Shown here: positions 8,342 to 16,003 of the stretch, in pieces
Position numbering within the stretch: position 1 is the first letter of the stretch
How the letters are laid out: the number at the start of each line of letters is the position of its first letter
Origin: JALYYC01 sp963795805
GTDB taxonomy: Bacteria > Chloroflexota > Dormibacteria > CF-121
Assembly: GCA_963795805.1 (NCBI GenBank)
Contig: CAWCIV010000002.1
Location: 1-64,000, forward strand
Reading direction: 5' to 3'
Length of the DNA: 64,000 nt
Made by a program: the position numbers and the translations under genes
Notes under the pieces: model-generated
What the model saw: only the letters and a program-made list of their open reading frames with translations
What the model was told of the DNA's origin: nothing
Database searches by the model: none

Positions 8342-8785
8342 ATGGAAGCAGCACAGGCGACCAAGCGATTCGAGGAGGAAGGCCTCGTTGACGTCCTCTA
8401 CGTCGGATCCGACTCCGATCTCGCCGACATGTACCGGCTGAAGCTCGAGCTCGATGGCTACCGGGTGCGGACGTTGCCCACGCTGCGCCATTGGTCCGGC
8501 GCGCGGCCCGACCTGGTCATCATCGACCTCGAGCCGCCGGATGACAGCGGGCTCACCGAGCTGAAACGCTTACGCGCCCATCGCCGGCTTGGCCAGGTTC
8601 CGGCGATCCTGCTGGTCGGCGAATCGGCGCACGACCTGGAGGCGCGTGGTATCCGGTTGTCGCCGCTGGAATACATCATGCATTCGCGCCCCTCGGCCGT
8701 CAGCGGCCCCTGGTGGCAAGAAACCGCGTCGTCAGACCACCACGCGATCGCCGCGTTGGGACGCTCGCGCCCGGTAGTGCACTGA
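8342..8785 (+). CDS. Degenerate response-regulator receiver-like protein
   Basis: 147 residues with the layout of a CheY-like receiver: acidic residues after strand 1 (VLYVGSDSDL), a phospho-acceptor-like aspartate after strand 3 (LVIIDLEPPDDSG, Asp62), and a strand-4 region (PAILLVGES). The expected C-terminal switch lysine is absent and no output domain is attached. It may be a pseudo-receiver that works by protein contact. No histidine kinase lies nearby. The family call rests on pattern, not close recognition. Confidence 0.6.
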   Translation: MEAAQATKRFEEEGLVDVLYVGSDSDLADMYRLKLELDGYRVRTLPTLRHWSGARPDLVIIDLEPPDDSGLTELKRLRAHRRLGQVPAILLVGESAHDLEARGIRLSPLEYIMHSRPSAVSGPWWQETASSDHHAIAALGRSRPVVH

Positions 8786-8831
8786 TCATTTCCGCCCTTC
8801 CTTCACCATAATCAGGCGCGGAGGTGAATGG

Positions 8832-9125
8832 ATGGCGAATCAGGTGTCCAGGGCGCGGCTCGATTCCACGGCGATCACACAGCGGGTGGCGGCACTCGCT
8901 GGATGGCGGGTTGAAGGCGCGGAGCTGATGAAGTCGTACCGATTCAAGAACTTTGTCGAGGCGGTCGACTTCGTGAACGCAATCGCCAGGATCGCCGAGT
9001 CGCAGAACCACCACCCGGACCTCGTGGTGCGCTGGGGCGAGGTCACCGTCCGCGTCACGACGCATTCGGCGGGCGGTCTGACGGCGAAGGACTTCGAACT
9101 GGCTTCCGCGATCGACCAGATCTGA
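8832..9125 (+). CDS. Pterin-4a-carbinolamine dehydratase
   Basis: 97 residues, the usual length. The signature NHHPDL (His60-His61-Pro62) plus the later THSAGGLTAKD (His78) are the residues that dehydrate 4a-hydroxytetrahydrobiopterin. The enzyme recycles the pterin cofactor of aromatic amino acid hydroxylases. Bacterial homologues without a neighbouring hydroxylase are common and may serve molybdopterin or act as cofactors for regulators. GGAGGTG precedes the ATG. No hydroxylase gene lies in the window. Confidence 0.92.
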   Translation: MANQVSRARLDSTAITQRVAALAGWRVEGAELMKSYRFKNFVEAVDFVNAIARIAESQNHHPDLVVRWGEVTVRVTTHSAGGLTAKDFELASAIDQI

Positions 9126-9205
9126 GGCCCTCTCTCTGGCTGCGGCGCGCCGTACGCACTAGTCCAGAATGGAGTCGTCGATCTTATCCACCAAGGAGGA
9201 CGGAT

Positions 9206-9337
9206 TTGCCGGGAAAGAAGAAGAGCCCATCGATCAAGAAGCCGAAGACCTACGAGGCGCTCAAGAAGAAGGGCATGCCGAAGAGCCGCGCGGCCGCGAT
9301 CAGCAATGCGCAGGCGAAGAAAAAGAAGAAGAAATAG
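9206..9337 (+). CDS. Lysine-rich 43-residue conserved protein
   Basis: A strong AAGGAGG lies directly before a TTG start. The product starts PGKKKSPSIKKPKTYEALKK, continues KGMPKSRAAAISNAQ and ends in a run of lysines. This matches a family of very small actinobacterial and Chloroflexi proteins with the pattern KxxxYEAL..KGMSKxRAAxISN, which I remember as DUF7218; the number should be checked. Function is unknown; the charge suggests nucleic-acid binding. Confidence 0.75.
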   Translation: MPGKKKSPSIKKPKTYEALKKKGMPKSRAAAISNAQAKKKKKK

Positions 9338-9361
9338 GCCGGCAGCGTACAGTAGCGGCTG

Positions 9362-10060
9362 ATGCCGGGCCAGATCTTCGAGGTGAACGACCTGAAGGCG
9401 CGGCTCGCGCAGGGGGCGCAACTGGTGGACGTCCTCCCGGCTGAGGACTATGAGGCTGATCACCTCCCCGGCGCGATCAATATTCCTGTCCGCGACCTCA
9501 ACGCCACGACCGCCGCCAGGCTTCGGAAAGATCGCGCGGTCATCGTCTATTGCTACGACTACGCTTGAGACAACTCGCCAAGGGCCGCGTGGCGGCTCGA
9601 GACGCTCGGGTTCGAGGCGCTTGACTACGTCCCGGGGAAGCAGGCCTGGTATCAGGAGAATCAGCCCCGGGACGGCAAGGCCAAGGACGAGACCTGGATC
9701 GGGGACGTCATGGATACCGAGGTCCCGACCTGCCGGCTGACCGATCGAATCGGTGAGGTTCGCGAGCGGGTCCGCGCCGCGGGACGGGACCTTTGCGTGG
9801 TGGTCAACGATCAGCAAGTCGTTCTGGGCCTCCTCCGCAAGAAGGAACTCGACGGGGGTGACGACATCACCGCCGAGCAGGTGATGCGCCCGGGCCCTGG
9901 GACGTTTCGCCCAAATCTCACGCTGGAAGAGATGCTCAACTTCATGCGCGACAAAGGCATCAAGACCAACAGCCTGATCACGACGCCCGAGGGCCGGCTC
10001 CTTGGCATCATCGCCCGCAACGATCTCGAGGCGACCTTCGCTCACGAGTCCTCCGCCTGA
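9362..10060 (+). CDS. Rhodanese-like protein with CBS pair and in-frame TGA (possible selenoprotein)
   Basis: Read through one TGA (9566-9568) this is a 232-residue protein. Residues 1-115 are a rhodanese-like domain with the usual DVLPAEDYEADHLPGAINIP and catalytic-loop cysteine (VIVYC, Cys64). Residues about 118-225 form a CBS pair. The TGA is codon 69, five after Cys64, followed in frame by DNSPRAAWRLETLGF. In relatives with a C-x4-C loop (such as YCWGPGC) this position is a second cysteine. Downstream the same frame stays open for 164 codons of clear homology, so it is not an ordinary end. Options are selenocysteine insertion, a TGC-to-TGA mutation, or a base-call error. If translation stopped, a 68-residue fragment without the CBS domains would result. 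Confidence 0.75.
9582..9598 (+). promoter_or_regulatory. Candidate bacterial SECIS hairpin after the in-frame TGA
   Basis: Bases 9582-9588 (GGGCCGC) pair with 9592-9598 (GCGGCTC), seven pairs including one G-U, around the loop GTG. The loop begins 20 bases after the TGA and starts with G. As I recall, bacterial SECIS elements have an apical loop about 16-37 bases after the UGA with a G near its start. Short GC-rich hairpins are frequent in this genome, so this is suggestive only. Confidence 0.4.
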
Positions 10061-10068
10061 CGTCGGCC

Positions 10069-11313
10069 TTAGAAGAGGCCGTTGGCTCCGAGTCGCGTCA
10101 GGCGCCAGAAGACGTCGGGCTCGAAAATGCCGCCGTTCGTCCTGAGCGGGATGGTCGTTTTCCGGTCGCCAACCTGGACCGTGACGGAGCCGACAAACGT
10201 CCCCGACGCCACCGGCGGTTTGAGCGGCTTGAGGTCGGTCGTTTCGTGGAGGACCATGCCGTCGTAGACGACCCAGTTGACGTCTCGCTCGACGAACATC
10301 GTGGACTGGTCGCCCCAGGGCGCCGAGTACTCGGCGATCACCTGGAGGGTGGAGATGATCGATCGGTTGTGCAGGCCCGGGGCGACCGCGTGGACCAGGC
10401 CCGTGCTGCGGGTGAAGGCATCGTCGAGCGTGGGTAGCCCCATCACGGCTCCGTAGATCCGCGCCGACTGGTTGTCGGCACCCACGTCCGCGGCAAACAC
10501 GAAGCAGGCGCCCGCCTGCGGGCTCGAACCGGTCTTGACGCCGATGATGCCCTCCTGTCCCAACGCCGCATCGACATTGAAAACCCGGCCGGCAACCGGC
10601 AGCGTGGCTTCCGGTTGCTTCACGATTTCGGCGAAGACCGGATTGGCCATCGACAGTTGGGCCAGCTTGATCAGATCGCCGGGAGTTCCGACGGAATCCG
10701 GCGAAAAGCCGCTGGCGTCGGTGTACTTCGTCTGCGACAAGCCGGCGCTCATCGCGCGGACGTTCATTTTGCCGACGAACGCTGCCAGCGACCCAGCATC
10801 CCACGTCGCCAGCAACTCGGCGACGTTGTTACCCGACGGGATCAGCAAGGCTTGCAGTGCCTGGTATTCGCTGAGCTGCTCGCCCGCCTGCACCGGGAAG
10901 ACCGACTGACCCTGGTCCTTGTCGCGCTGGTAAGTCGCCACGTCGTCGGCCGCGATCAGGATCGTCGGCCCCTGCTGAGCCAGCCCGAGCGGATGGTCGT
11001 CGAGGATGATCAGCGCCGTCATCATTTTCACGGTGCTTGCCAGTGGCTGGGGAGTCTGCGGACCGTGCGCGCCGATCACCCCGAGCCCCTCCACCGCGAC
11101 CGCGGCGCTTCCAGTCGTCGGCCAGGGCAGCTCCGGTGGGGTCGGGCCCAGCTGCTGACTCACCGGCTGGAGCGCGGTCGGACCGACTCGCGGAATCGGG
11201 CGGAGCAGCTGGACAAGGACCAGAGTCAGGATCAGAAGGAACGCGATAATGCCCGCGACCCCGACGGCAGCGCCTTCCGGACTGATCCCCCAGCGTTCGG
11301 TGAGCCCCTTCAC
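10069..11313 (-). CDS. D-alanyl-D-alanine carboxypeptidase (PBP5/peptidase S11 type)
   Basis: 414 residues. A membrane segment at about 16-38 (VAGIIAFLLILTLVLVQLL) acts as an N-terminal anchor. The three penicillin-binding motifs are present in order: S93-T-V-K96, S160-G-N162 and KTG near residue 280 (GVKTGSS). These enzymes remove the last D-alanine from peptidoglycan stem peptides and limit cross-linking. The C-terminal 130 residues are mostly beta and match the second domain of S11 proteins. It is convergent with the rhodanese-CBS gene, 8 bases between stops. Confidence 0.9.
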   Translation of the reverse strand: MKGLTERWGISPEGAAVGVAGIIAFLLILTLVLVQLLRPIPRVGPTALQPVSQQLGPTPPELPWPTTGSAAVAVEGLGVIGAHGPQTPQPLASTVKMMTALIILDDHPLGLAQQGPTILIAADDVATYQRDKDQGQSVFPVQAGEQLSEYQALQALLIPSGNNVAELLATWDAGSLAAFVGKMNVRAMSAGLSQTKYTDASGFSPDSVGTPGDLIKLAQLSMANPVFAEIVKQPEATLPVAGRVFNVDAALGQEGIIGVKTGSSPQAGACFVFAADVGADNQSARIYGAVMGLPTLDDAFTRSTGLVHAVAPGLHNRSIISTLQVIAEYSAPWGDQSTMFVERDVNWVVYDGMVLHETTDLKPLKPPVASGTFVGSVTVQVGDRKTTIPLRTNGGIFEPDVFWRLTRLGANGLF

Positions 11314-11327
11314 CTCAAGAAGGACAC

Positions 11328-11432
11328 TACCTCAAACACCCCTCCCTGGGGGAGGTTGGGGTGGGGCAACGTACTCCTCATGGAGGACACTCCCTCCCCC
11401 CTTGTGGGGGAGGGTTGGGGTGGGGGGTAACG
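11328..11432. repeat. Interspersed GC-rich repeat, two units without DUF559
   Basis: One degenerate unit (about 11339-11371) and one full unit (about 11388-11431), joined by CGTACTCCTCATGGAGGACA. They lie between the start of the DD-carboxypeptidase and the end of the GT39 gene, so this is a solo insertion without the nuclease gene. Confidence 0.85.
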
Positions 11433-11462
11433 AACGGCGCTGCTGTACGGGCTGGCGCGCCC

Positions 11463-12800
11463 TCAGTTCGGTTCCGGACGAGCGGCATAGAGAGAGGCGC
11501 GCGGGCCGATCGGACGCACCCGTCGGAAGTCTGACGCAAGCCACCGGGAAAATCCGGGCACACGCTGTAGGCGGCCGCTGTCCGTCAGGATGACCGTCAC
11601 GCCGTAGTCGTCCTTGACGGTATCGAGGCCGGCCGTGGTTAGCAGGCCGGCCGCGGTTCGGGCGCCCGAGGTGTCGACCATCGGTCCCGGCAGGTCGCGG
11701 TTGGCGAGGGCCACCGCATACGGGTTGTCGCTGATCACGTACTGGCCCGGCCGGCTGGCGGCGTCGATGGCCGTCGCCAACACAACGTCACGCCCGTTGG
11801 GGATGAGGGCGTGCCGCGCGTCCTGCATCCCGATCACCAGGCCGATCGCCGCGGCAAGCGTCGCCACCGCGGTGGATGGAGCCACCCACCCGGGCCGCCA
11901 GGTGGCGAGATCCGCGAATCCGACCGCAACCGTCAGCGCGAGTGCCGGCACGAGGAGCAGGACGTGGTGCGGATAGAGCGGTTGGTAGAGCAGGAGCGCA
12001 ATCGCGCCAAGGATTGACCATGCCAGCGGCGCAATGATTCGCGGATCGCGGCGCTGGATGGCGATCGCGGCGGCGAGAACCGTGACCGCGATCAGCGGCA
12101 GCGCGCCGGCATGAAGCAGGACGGACAGGTTTCCGCCGAAACTGGCATACACCGAGCGCGTCGCGGTCACATGTCCTCCGATCATCTGCTGGTAGGCGGC
12201 GCCGAGGGCCGGGAAGGCCGGCACCATCACCAGCAGCAGGCCTGCGAGCAGCCCGGCTGCTAAGCCCAGCAGCACGCGGAAGGGCTGACGTCGGGGCGTG
12301 ATGAGAAGCAGGCCGATTGGAAGGATGGCGAGCAGGCCGAAAAACTTGGCGCCGATCGCGACGGCGAGCGCGAGGCCGGCGAGCACGGCAAGCCGGGTGG
12401 CGGCGATCCGGGATGCCCGCGTCGCGGCGAGCGTGAGCGCCAGCGCGAGAAGGGTCATGGCGGCCGAGGGCATGTCCGCCTGGACGATGGCGGCCTCATG
12501 GATGTACATGGGGCTGGTTGCCAGGAGCAGCAGCGCGATCATGGCTGCCGGAAAGCCAGCCAGCGATCGAGCTGCCCAGTAGCCGGCCATCAGCCCGACG
12601 ACGGCGAACAACAGGACGGAAATCCGCAGGGCAGCCAGGGAGTGGGAGAGCAGGTAGAAGGGAACGAGCGCGTAATAGAAGGCGGGTGGCTGCGAAGCAT
12701 AGACCGACCGGAAGAGCGGCTCGCCCCGAACCATGGCGCGGATCGACTGCCAGTACACACCCTCGTCCCAGTCGCGGCTGCCGGCGTGGATCAACAACAC
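11463..12800 (-). CDS. GT39/ArnT-like membrane glycosyltransferase
   Basis: 445 residues, about ten membrane segments. After the first segment comes RDWDEGVYWQSIRAM, the acidic DE motif expected for the catalytic loop of GT-C enzymes that transfer sugar from a polyprenyl-phosphate donor. The next loop has YASQPPAFYYALVPFY, also typical of this family. Acceptor and sugar are unknown. GTG 12800 is the first canonical start, but the frame stays open upstream and encodes a plausible first membrane segment (LTAGAILAGTTFIALQV), so the real start may be a rare codon near 12870. The divergent MFS gene has the same problem. Confidence 0.8.
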   Translation of the reverse strand: MLLIHAGSRDWDEGVYWQSIRAMVRGEPLFRSVYASQPPAFYYALVPFYLLSHSLAALRISVLLFAVVGLMAGYWAARSLAGFPAAMIALLLLATSPMYIHEAAIVQADMPSAAMTLLALALTLAATRASRIAATRLAVLAGLALAVAIGAKFFGLLAILPIGLLLITPRRQPFRVLLGLAAGLLAGLLLVMVPAFPALGAAYQQMIGGHVTATRSVYASFGGNLSVLLHAGALPLIAVTVLAAAIAIQRRDPRIIAPLAWSILGAIALLLYQPLYPHHVLLLVPALALTVAVGFADLATWRPGWVAPSTAVATLAAAIGLVIGMQDARHALIPNGRDVVLATAIDAASRPGQYVISDNPYAVALANRDLPGPMVDTSGARTAAGLLTTAGLDTVKDDYGVTVILTDSGRLQRVPGFSRWLASDFRRVRPIGPRASLYAARPEPN

Positions 12801-12919
12801 CTGCAGCGCAATGAAGGTAGTGCCGGCGAGAATCGCGCCGGCCGTCAGATAGGTGCGCCAATGGATGCGATTCGTATGCTGAGGATATCGCCCGACGATC
12901 CGCGCTCGCTCTGACCCTG

Positions 12920-14059
12920 GTGTCCGTCGTTGCTTTCAACCTGCGTTCCGTCATCCTCGGCATCTCGCCGGTCCTGCCCGCGATCCGGGCCGACCTGCAC
13001 CTCAGCTTCGCTACCTCCGGTGCGCTCACGTCGATGCCATTCCTGTGTCTGGGCGTTTTCGCCGTGCCCGGGGCGCTGCTCTCGAACCGGCTCGGGCCCC
13101 GCCGCCTGCTCGCAATCGCGACGGGGGCGATCGCTGCCGGCGCCTTTGCCCGTGTGCTCCAACCTGCCGTTCTCGCCCTGTTTGCAGGGACCCTGGTCGT
13201 GGGGATCGGCGCCGGAGTCGCCCAACCGGCGGCGTCGGCGCTCCTGCGCGGTTGGTTCCCCGATCGGATTCAGCGGGTCTCGGTCATTTACACGGCCGCC
13301 CTCAATTTGGGCGGCGGGTTGGCCACCACCGTGACGGTCTACCTTCTCGTGGTCGTGGGTTGGCGCGGCACGCTCATTGCCTGGGGGCTGCCCGCGCTGC
13401 TGGCGTGCGTGCTCTGGTTGGCGCTCGCTCCAAGGCAGGAACTCGAAACGGCAGCGCCCTCTCACCTGACCGCCCTGCTCCGCAAACCCGAGATCTGGCG
13501 CGCGGGCGCCCTCTTCGCGAGCCAGAGCGCGATCTACGTCACCTCGGTGACCTGGCTCCCGTTCCTGCTCCATGCGAAGGGGCAGAATGCCTCAGCCCTC
13601 GTCCTCTTTTTGCTTGGTGCGGTCGTGCTCGGGATGGCGATCGTGTTGATCGGCGTGCAGGCTCCGTTCGCGACATCACGGACGTTCTACCTGGCAGCCG
13701 GGCTGGTGACCTTGATCGGCTCGCTCGGACTGGTGCTCGGCCTCACGGCCGCGGTCTGGGTCTTCGTCATCATGGTGGGAGCCGGGTCGAGCATGGGCTT
13801 CACCGGCGCGATGGCACTGCCCCCACTGCTGGCCCGAACCCAGGGCGAGGTGGCTGGCTACTCCGCCCTGATGCTGACCATCGGATACCTGCTGGCGTTC
13901 TTCGGTCCCGTGCTCGGTGGGCTGCTCCTCGATGCCACCGGCCTGCTGACCGCGCCATTCCTCGTGCTCGTGCTGGCGGCCGTCGGCATGATCGCCATCG
14001 GCTTCACCTTCTCTCGTTCTCCCTCCCCCCTTGTGGGGGAGGGTCGGGGTGGGGGGTAG
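12920..14059 (+). CDS. MFS transporter, CynX/NimT-like, C-terminus altered by a repeat
   Basis: About 380 residues, 12 membrane segments. The N-terminal pattern VVAFNLRSVILGISPVLP and the early loop ALLSNRLGPRRLLA are typical of the cyanate/nitroimidazole-type (CynX/NimT) branch, which exports or imports small anions and drugs. The last natural residues are about IAIGFTFS; the remaining RSPSPLVGEGRGGG is encoded by an interspersed repeat, which seems to have replaced the original stop. The frame is open before GTG 12920 (SALALTLVS), so translation may begin earlier at a non-canonical codon. It is divergent from the GT39 gene. Confidence 0.82.
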   Translation: MSVVAFNLRSVILGISPVLPAIRADLHLSFATSGALTSMPFLCLGVFAVPGALLSNRLGPRRLLAIATGAIAAGAFARVLQPAVLALFAGTLVVGIGAGVAQPAASALLRGWFPDRIQRVSVIYTAALNLGGGLATTVTVYLLVVVGWRGTLIAWGLPALLACVLWLALAPRQELETAAPSHLTALLRKPEIWRAGALFASQSAIYVTSVTWLPFLLHAKGQNASALVLFLLGAVVLGMAIVLIGVQAPFATSRTFYLAAGLVTLIGSLGLVLGLTAAVWVFVIMVGAGSSMGFTGAMALPPLLARTQGEVAGYSALMLTIGYLLAFFGPVLGGLLLDATGLLTAPFLVLVLAAVGMIAIGFTFSRSPSPLVGEGRGGG

Positions 14060-14113
14060 GAGTCTGTATCTCCCTCCCCCCTTGTGGGGGAGGGTCGGGG
14101 TGGGGGTAAAATC
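14017..14113. repeat. Interspersed repeat, two units upstream of DUF559 copy 2
   Basis: Two direct units with the variant GGGTCGGGG, ending GGGGTAAAATCAT just before the DUF559 start. They face the opposite way to the array downstream of the gene, so the gene lies between inverted repeats. The first unit overlaps the MFS 3' end. Confidence 0.9.
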
Positions 14114-14123
14114 ATCCCGTCAG

Positions 14124-14525
14124 ATGCATTCGGCAACGCGTTCTGACGTCGTCCGTGCCCGCCGGCTACGGACCCATATGACGGACGCCGAGGTGCGCCT
14201 CTGGTTCGCGTTGCGCGAGCAGCAGGTTGAAGGACACCGCTTCCGCCGTCAGGTCCCGCTGGGATCCTATGTTGCGGACTTTGCCTGCCTTAAGGCCGGC
14301 CTGATCATCGAGGTTGACGGAGGTCAGCACGTGACGGCAACCGAACAGGATGCCGCCAGGACTGCATGGTTAGAGGCTCATGGCTTCCGAGTCATCCGGT
14401 TCTGGGATGGGGACGTTCTCAGAGAGTTGGATGGTGTGCTGGAAACGATTCGCAAGGAGTTAGTTACCCCCCACCCCAACCCTCCCCCACAAGGGGGGAG
14501 GGAGTGTCCTCCAACAAGGAGTTAG
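14124..14525 (+). CDS. DUF559 nuclease-like protein, intact copy 2
   Basis: 133 residues starting MHSATRSDVV. DUF559 is related to the very-short-patch-repair (Vsr) endonuclease group. The conserved block GSYVADFACLKAGLIIEVDG and the following GQH supply the acidic and histidine residues expected of that fold, then FRVIRFWDGDVLRELDGVLE. The last 20 or so residues (TPHPNPPPQGGREC and after) are encoded by the flanking repeat, so gene and repeat are physically fused. This is the only one of three copies with an undamaged frame. An upstream ATG within the repeat would add about 30 artificial residues and was not used. Role in the cell is unknown; the repeat context suggests mobility rather than mismatch repair. 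Confidence 0.85.
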   Translation: MHSATRSDVVRARRLRTHMTDAEVRLWFALREQQVEGHRFRRQVPLGSYVADFACLKAGLIIEVDGGQHVTATEQDAARTAWLEAHGFRVIRFWDGDVLRELDGVLETIRKELVTPHPNPPPQGGRECPPTRS

Positions 14526-14815
14526 TTACCCCCCACCCCAACCCTCCCCCACAAGGGGGGAGGGAGTGTCCTCCAACAAGGGAGTTCAGGTTACCCCCCA
14601 CCCCAACCCTCCCCCACAAAGGGGGGAGGGAGTGTCCTCCAACAAGGGGAGGGAGTGTCCTCCATAAGGAATTCCTTACCCCCCACCCCAACCCTCCCCC
14701 ACAAAGGGGGGAGGGAGTGTCCTCCAACAAGGGGAGGGAATGTCCTCCAACAAGGAGTTCTTTACCCCCCACCCCAACCCTCCCCCACAAGGGGGAGGGA
14801 GTGTCCTCCATAGCG
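14458..14815. repeat. Interspersed repeat array downstream of DUF559 copy 2
   Basis: Five full units and two partial ones in the orientation TTACCCCCCACCCC to GGGGGGAGGGAG, separated by TGTCCTCCAACAAGGAGTTA-type spacers. The array runs up to the end of the anti-sigma-like gene. Near-identical spacers suggest recent local duplication. Confidence 0.9.
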
Positions 14816-16003
14816 TCATGGCTGGGTCACCGCGACCGCGAGCGCCGGCACGAGGACCCGCTTTTCGAAGAGCTGGCCATCCCGCCCGAAGAGGCCGCCA
14901 AACAGATAGGCGGGCTCGAGGTAGGTCTGGGCGCCCGACGTGACCGCGGTGTAGACCAGCTCCGATCGAGTCAGAGCCACGGATGGCACCGGACCCTGCA
15001 CCGGTACCAGTGGCGGCGCCGCAATCGCCTCCGCGACCGTAGACGATGGAGTCCGCAGCGGATACGGTCCGCTCTGCTCGGTGACCGGGAGCGGCCCCCC
15101 GGCCCGGTACACCTGGCCACTCGGATCCACCATCAGTTCCAGCCCGGTGGGCTCGCCGTTCACGTCGACCTCCGGCGCGAAGGTGCCGTTGCTGAGCGGC
15201 ACCAGCCGCTGGTAATCGATGGTGAAGCCCGGAAAGGCGGGCGGAGGCGTAAATGGGCTTGGTGGCTGTCCCGGCGCCGCGCCGCTTGTCACGATCCGGT
15301 ACGGCCAGGTCGGCGTCAGGCCATAGCGGGTCAGAAAATCGGCGGCGGCCGCCCGCGCCACCGCTTCCGTGGGACCCGCGGTGTATTTCGCGGCGGGATC
15401 CTTGAACAGGCCATAGGTTGGTTGCGGGCTCCCGAGTGTGATTCCCATCAGGAAGCCATCGGGGCCGGTGTAGTTCCGGTTCCCCGCACTCCCCCGAGTG
15501 TCCAGTTTGGCTCCAAGGCGCGCCGCGAACGCATCGGCCTCCGCCGCCCCGGGTGTCGTCAAGCGGTAAACGGGGGCGGTCGACGGGACCAGTGGGAGCT
15601 GGCCGGCCCAGGTCATCTGCGCCGGCCCAAAGTAGGGGGCGATCGCCGGCGCGGTGCCTCCGCCACCAAGCCCCTGCGGCGGATTGAGGTTGGGTGGCGG
15701 CAGCTTGCCGAAGGCGACCGGGGCTGCGGTCGGGGAGGCACCCGGGCTTTTTTGCGCGACCGCCGGGCCGTTGCGACCGATCGCGATCCCAACCGACCCG
15801 GCAATCACGGCGATCGCCGCGACCGCGGCCAGCGCGCCGCCGAACGCAAAGGCGCGAGTCACCGGGGCGGCGACCCGCCGTGTCCCGGGCCGTGGATTGG
15901 CGACGGCGTTGAGGATGACCCGCTGGCGCAGGCCTGGGGGCGCGGGCGTGCGCGCCAGCTCATCCTCGAAGGCGTCGTGCAGGCGGTCTTCGAACTCGGC
16001 CAT
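14816..16003 (-). CDS. Membrane-anchored anti-sigma-factor-like protein
   Basis: 395 residues. The cytoplasmic N-terminus is short (about 48 residues, FEDELARTPAPPGLRQRVI), followed by one membrane segment (AFGGALAAVAAIAVIAGSVGIAIG), a Pro/Ala-rich linker and a large extracellular domain of about 300 residues that I do not recognise. The start overlaps the stop of the ECF sigma gene by one base (TGATG), the classic arrangement of an anti-sigma factor. There is no HxxxCxxC zinc anti-sigma motif, so role is inferred from context. The outer domain may sense an envelope signal. Confidence 0.65.
   Translation of the reverse strand: MAEFEDRLHDAFEDELARTPAPPGLRQRVILNAVANPRPGTRRVAAPVTRAFAFGGALAAVAAIAVIAGSVGIAIGRNGPAVAQKSPGASPTAAPVAFGKLPPPNLNPPQGLGGGGTAPAIAPYFGPAQMTWAGQLPLVPSTAPVYRLTTPGAAEADAFAARLGAKLDTRGSAGNRNYTGPDGFLMGITLGSPQPTYGLFKDPAAKYTAGPTEAVARAAAADFLTRYGLTPTWPYRIVTSGAAPGQPPSPFTPPPAFPGFTIDYQRLVPLSNGTFAPEVDVNGEPTGLELMVDPSGQVYRAGGPLPVTEQSGPYPLRTPSSTVAEAIAAPPLVPVQGPVPSVALTRSELVYTAVTSGAQTYLEPAYLFGGLFGRDGQLFEKRVLVPALAVAVTQP

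Noticed and set aside
9710..10060. Separate CBS-domain gene starting at ATG 9710
   Set aside because: The frame is the same as the rhodanese upstream and the conserved text continues across the TGA, so a single gene is a better reading.
8840..10804. Long minus-strand ORF of 654 codons across PCD, rhodanese-CBS and DD-peptidase genes
   Set aside because: Arg/His/Gly-rich shadow typical of antisense reading in GC-rich genes; it crosses three genes with clear homology on other frames.
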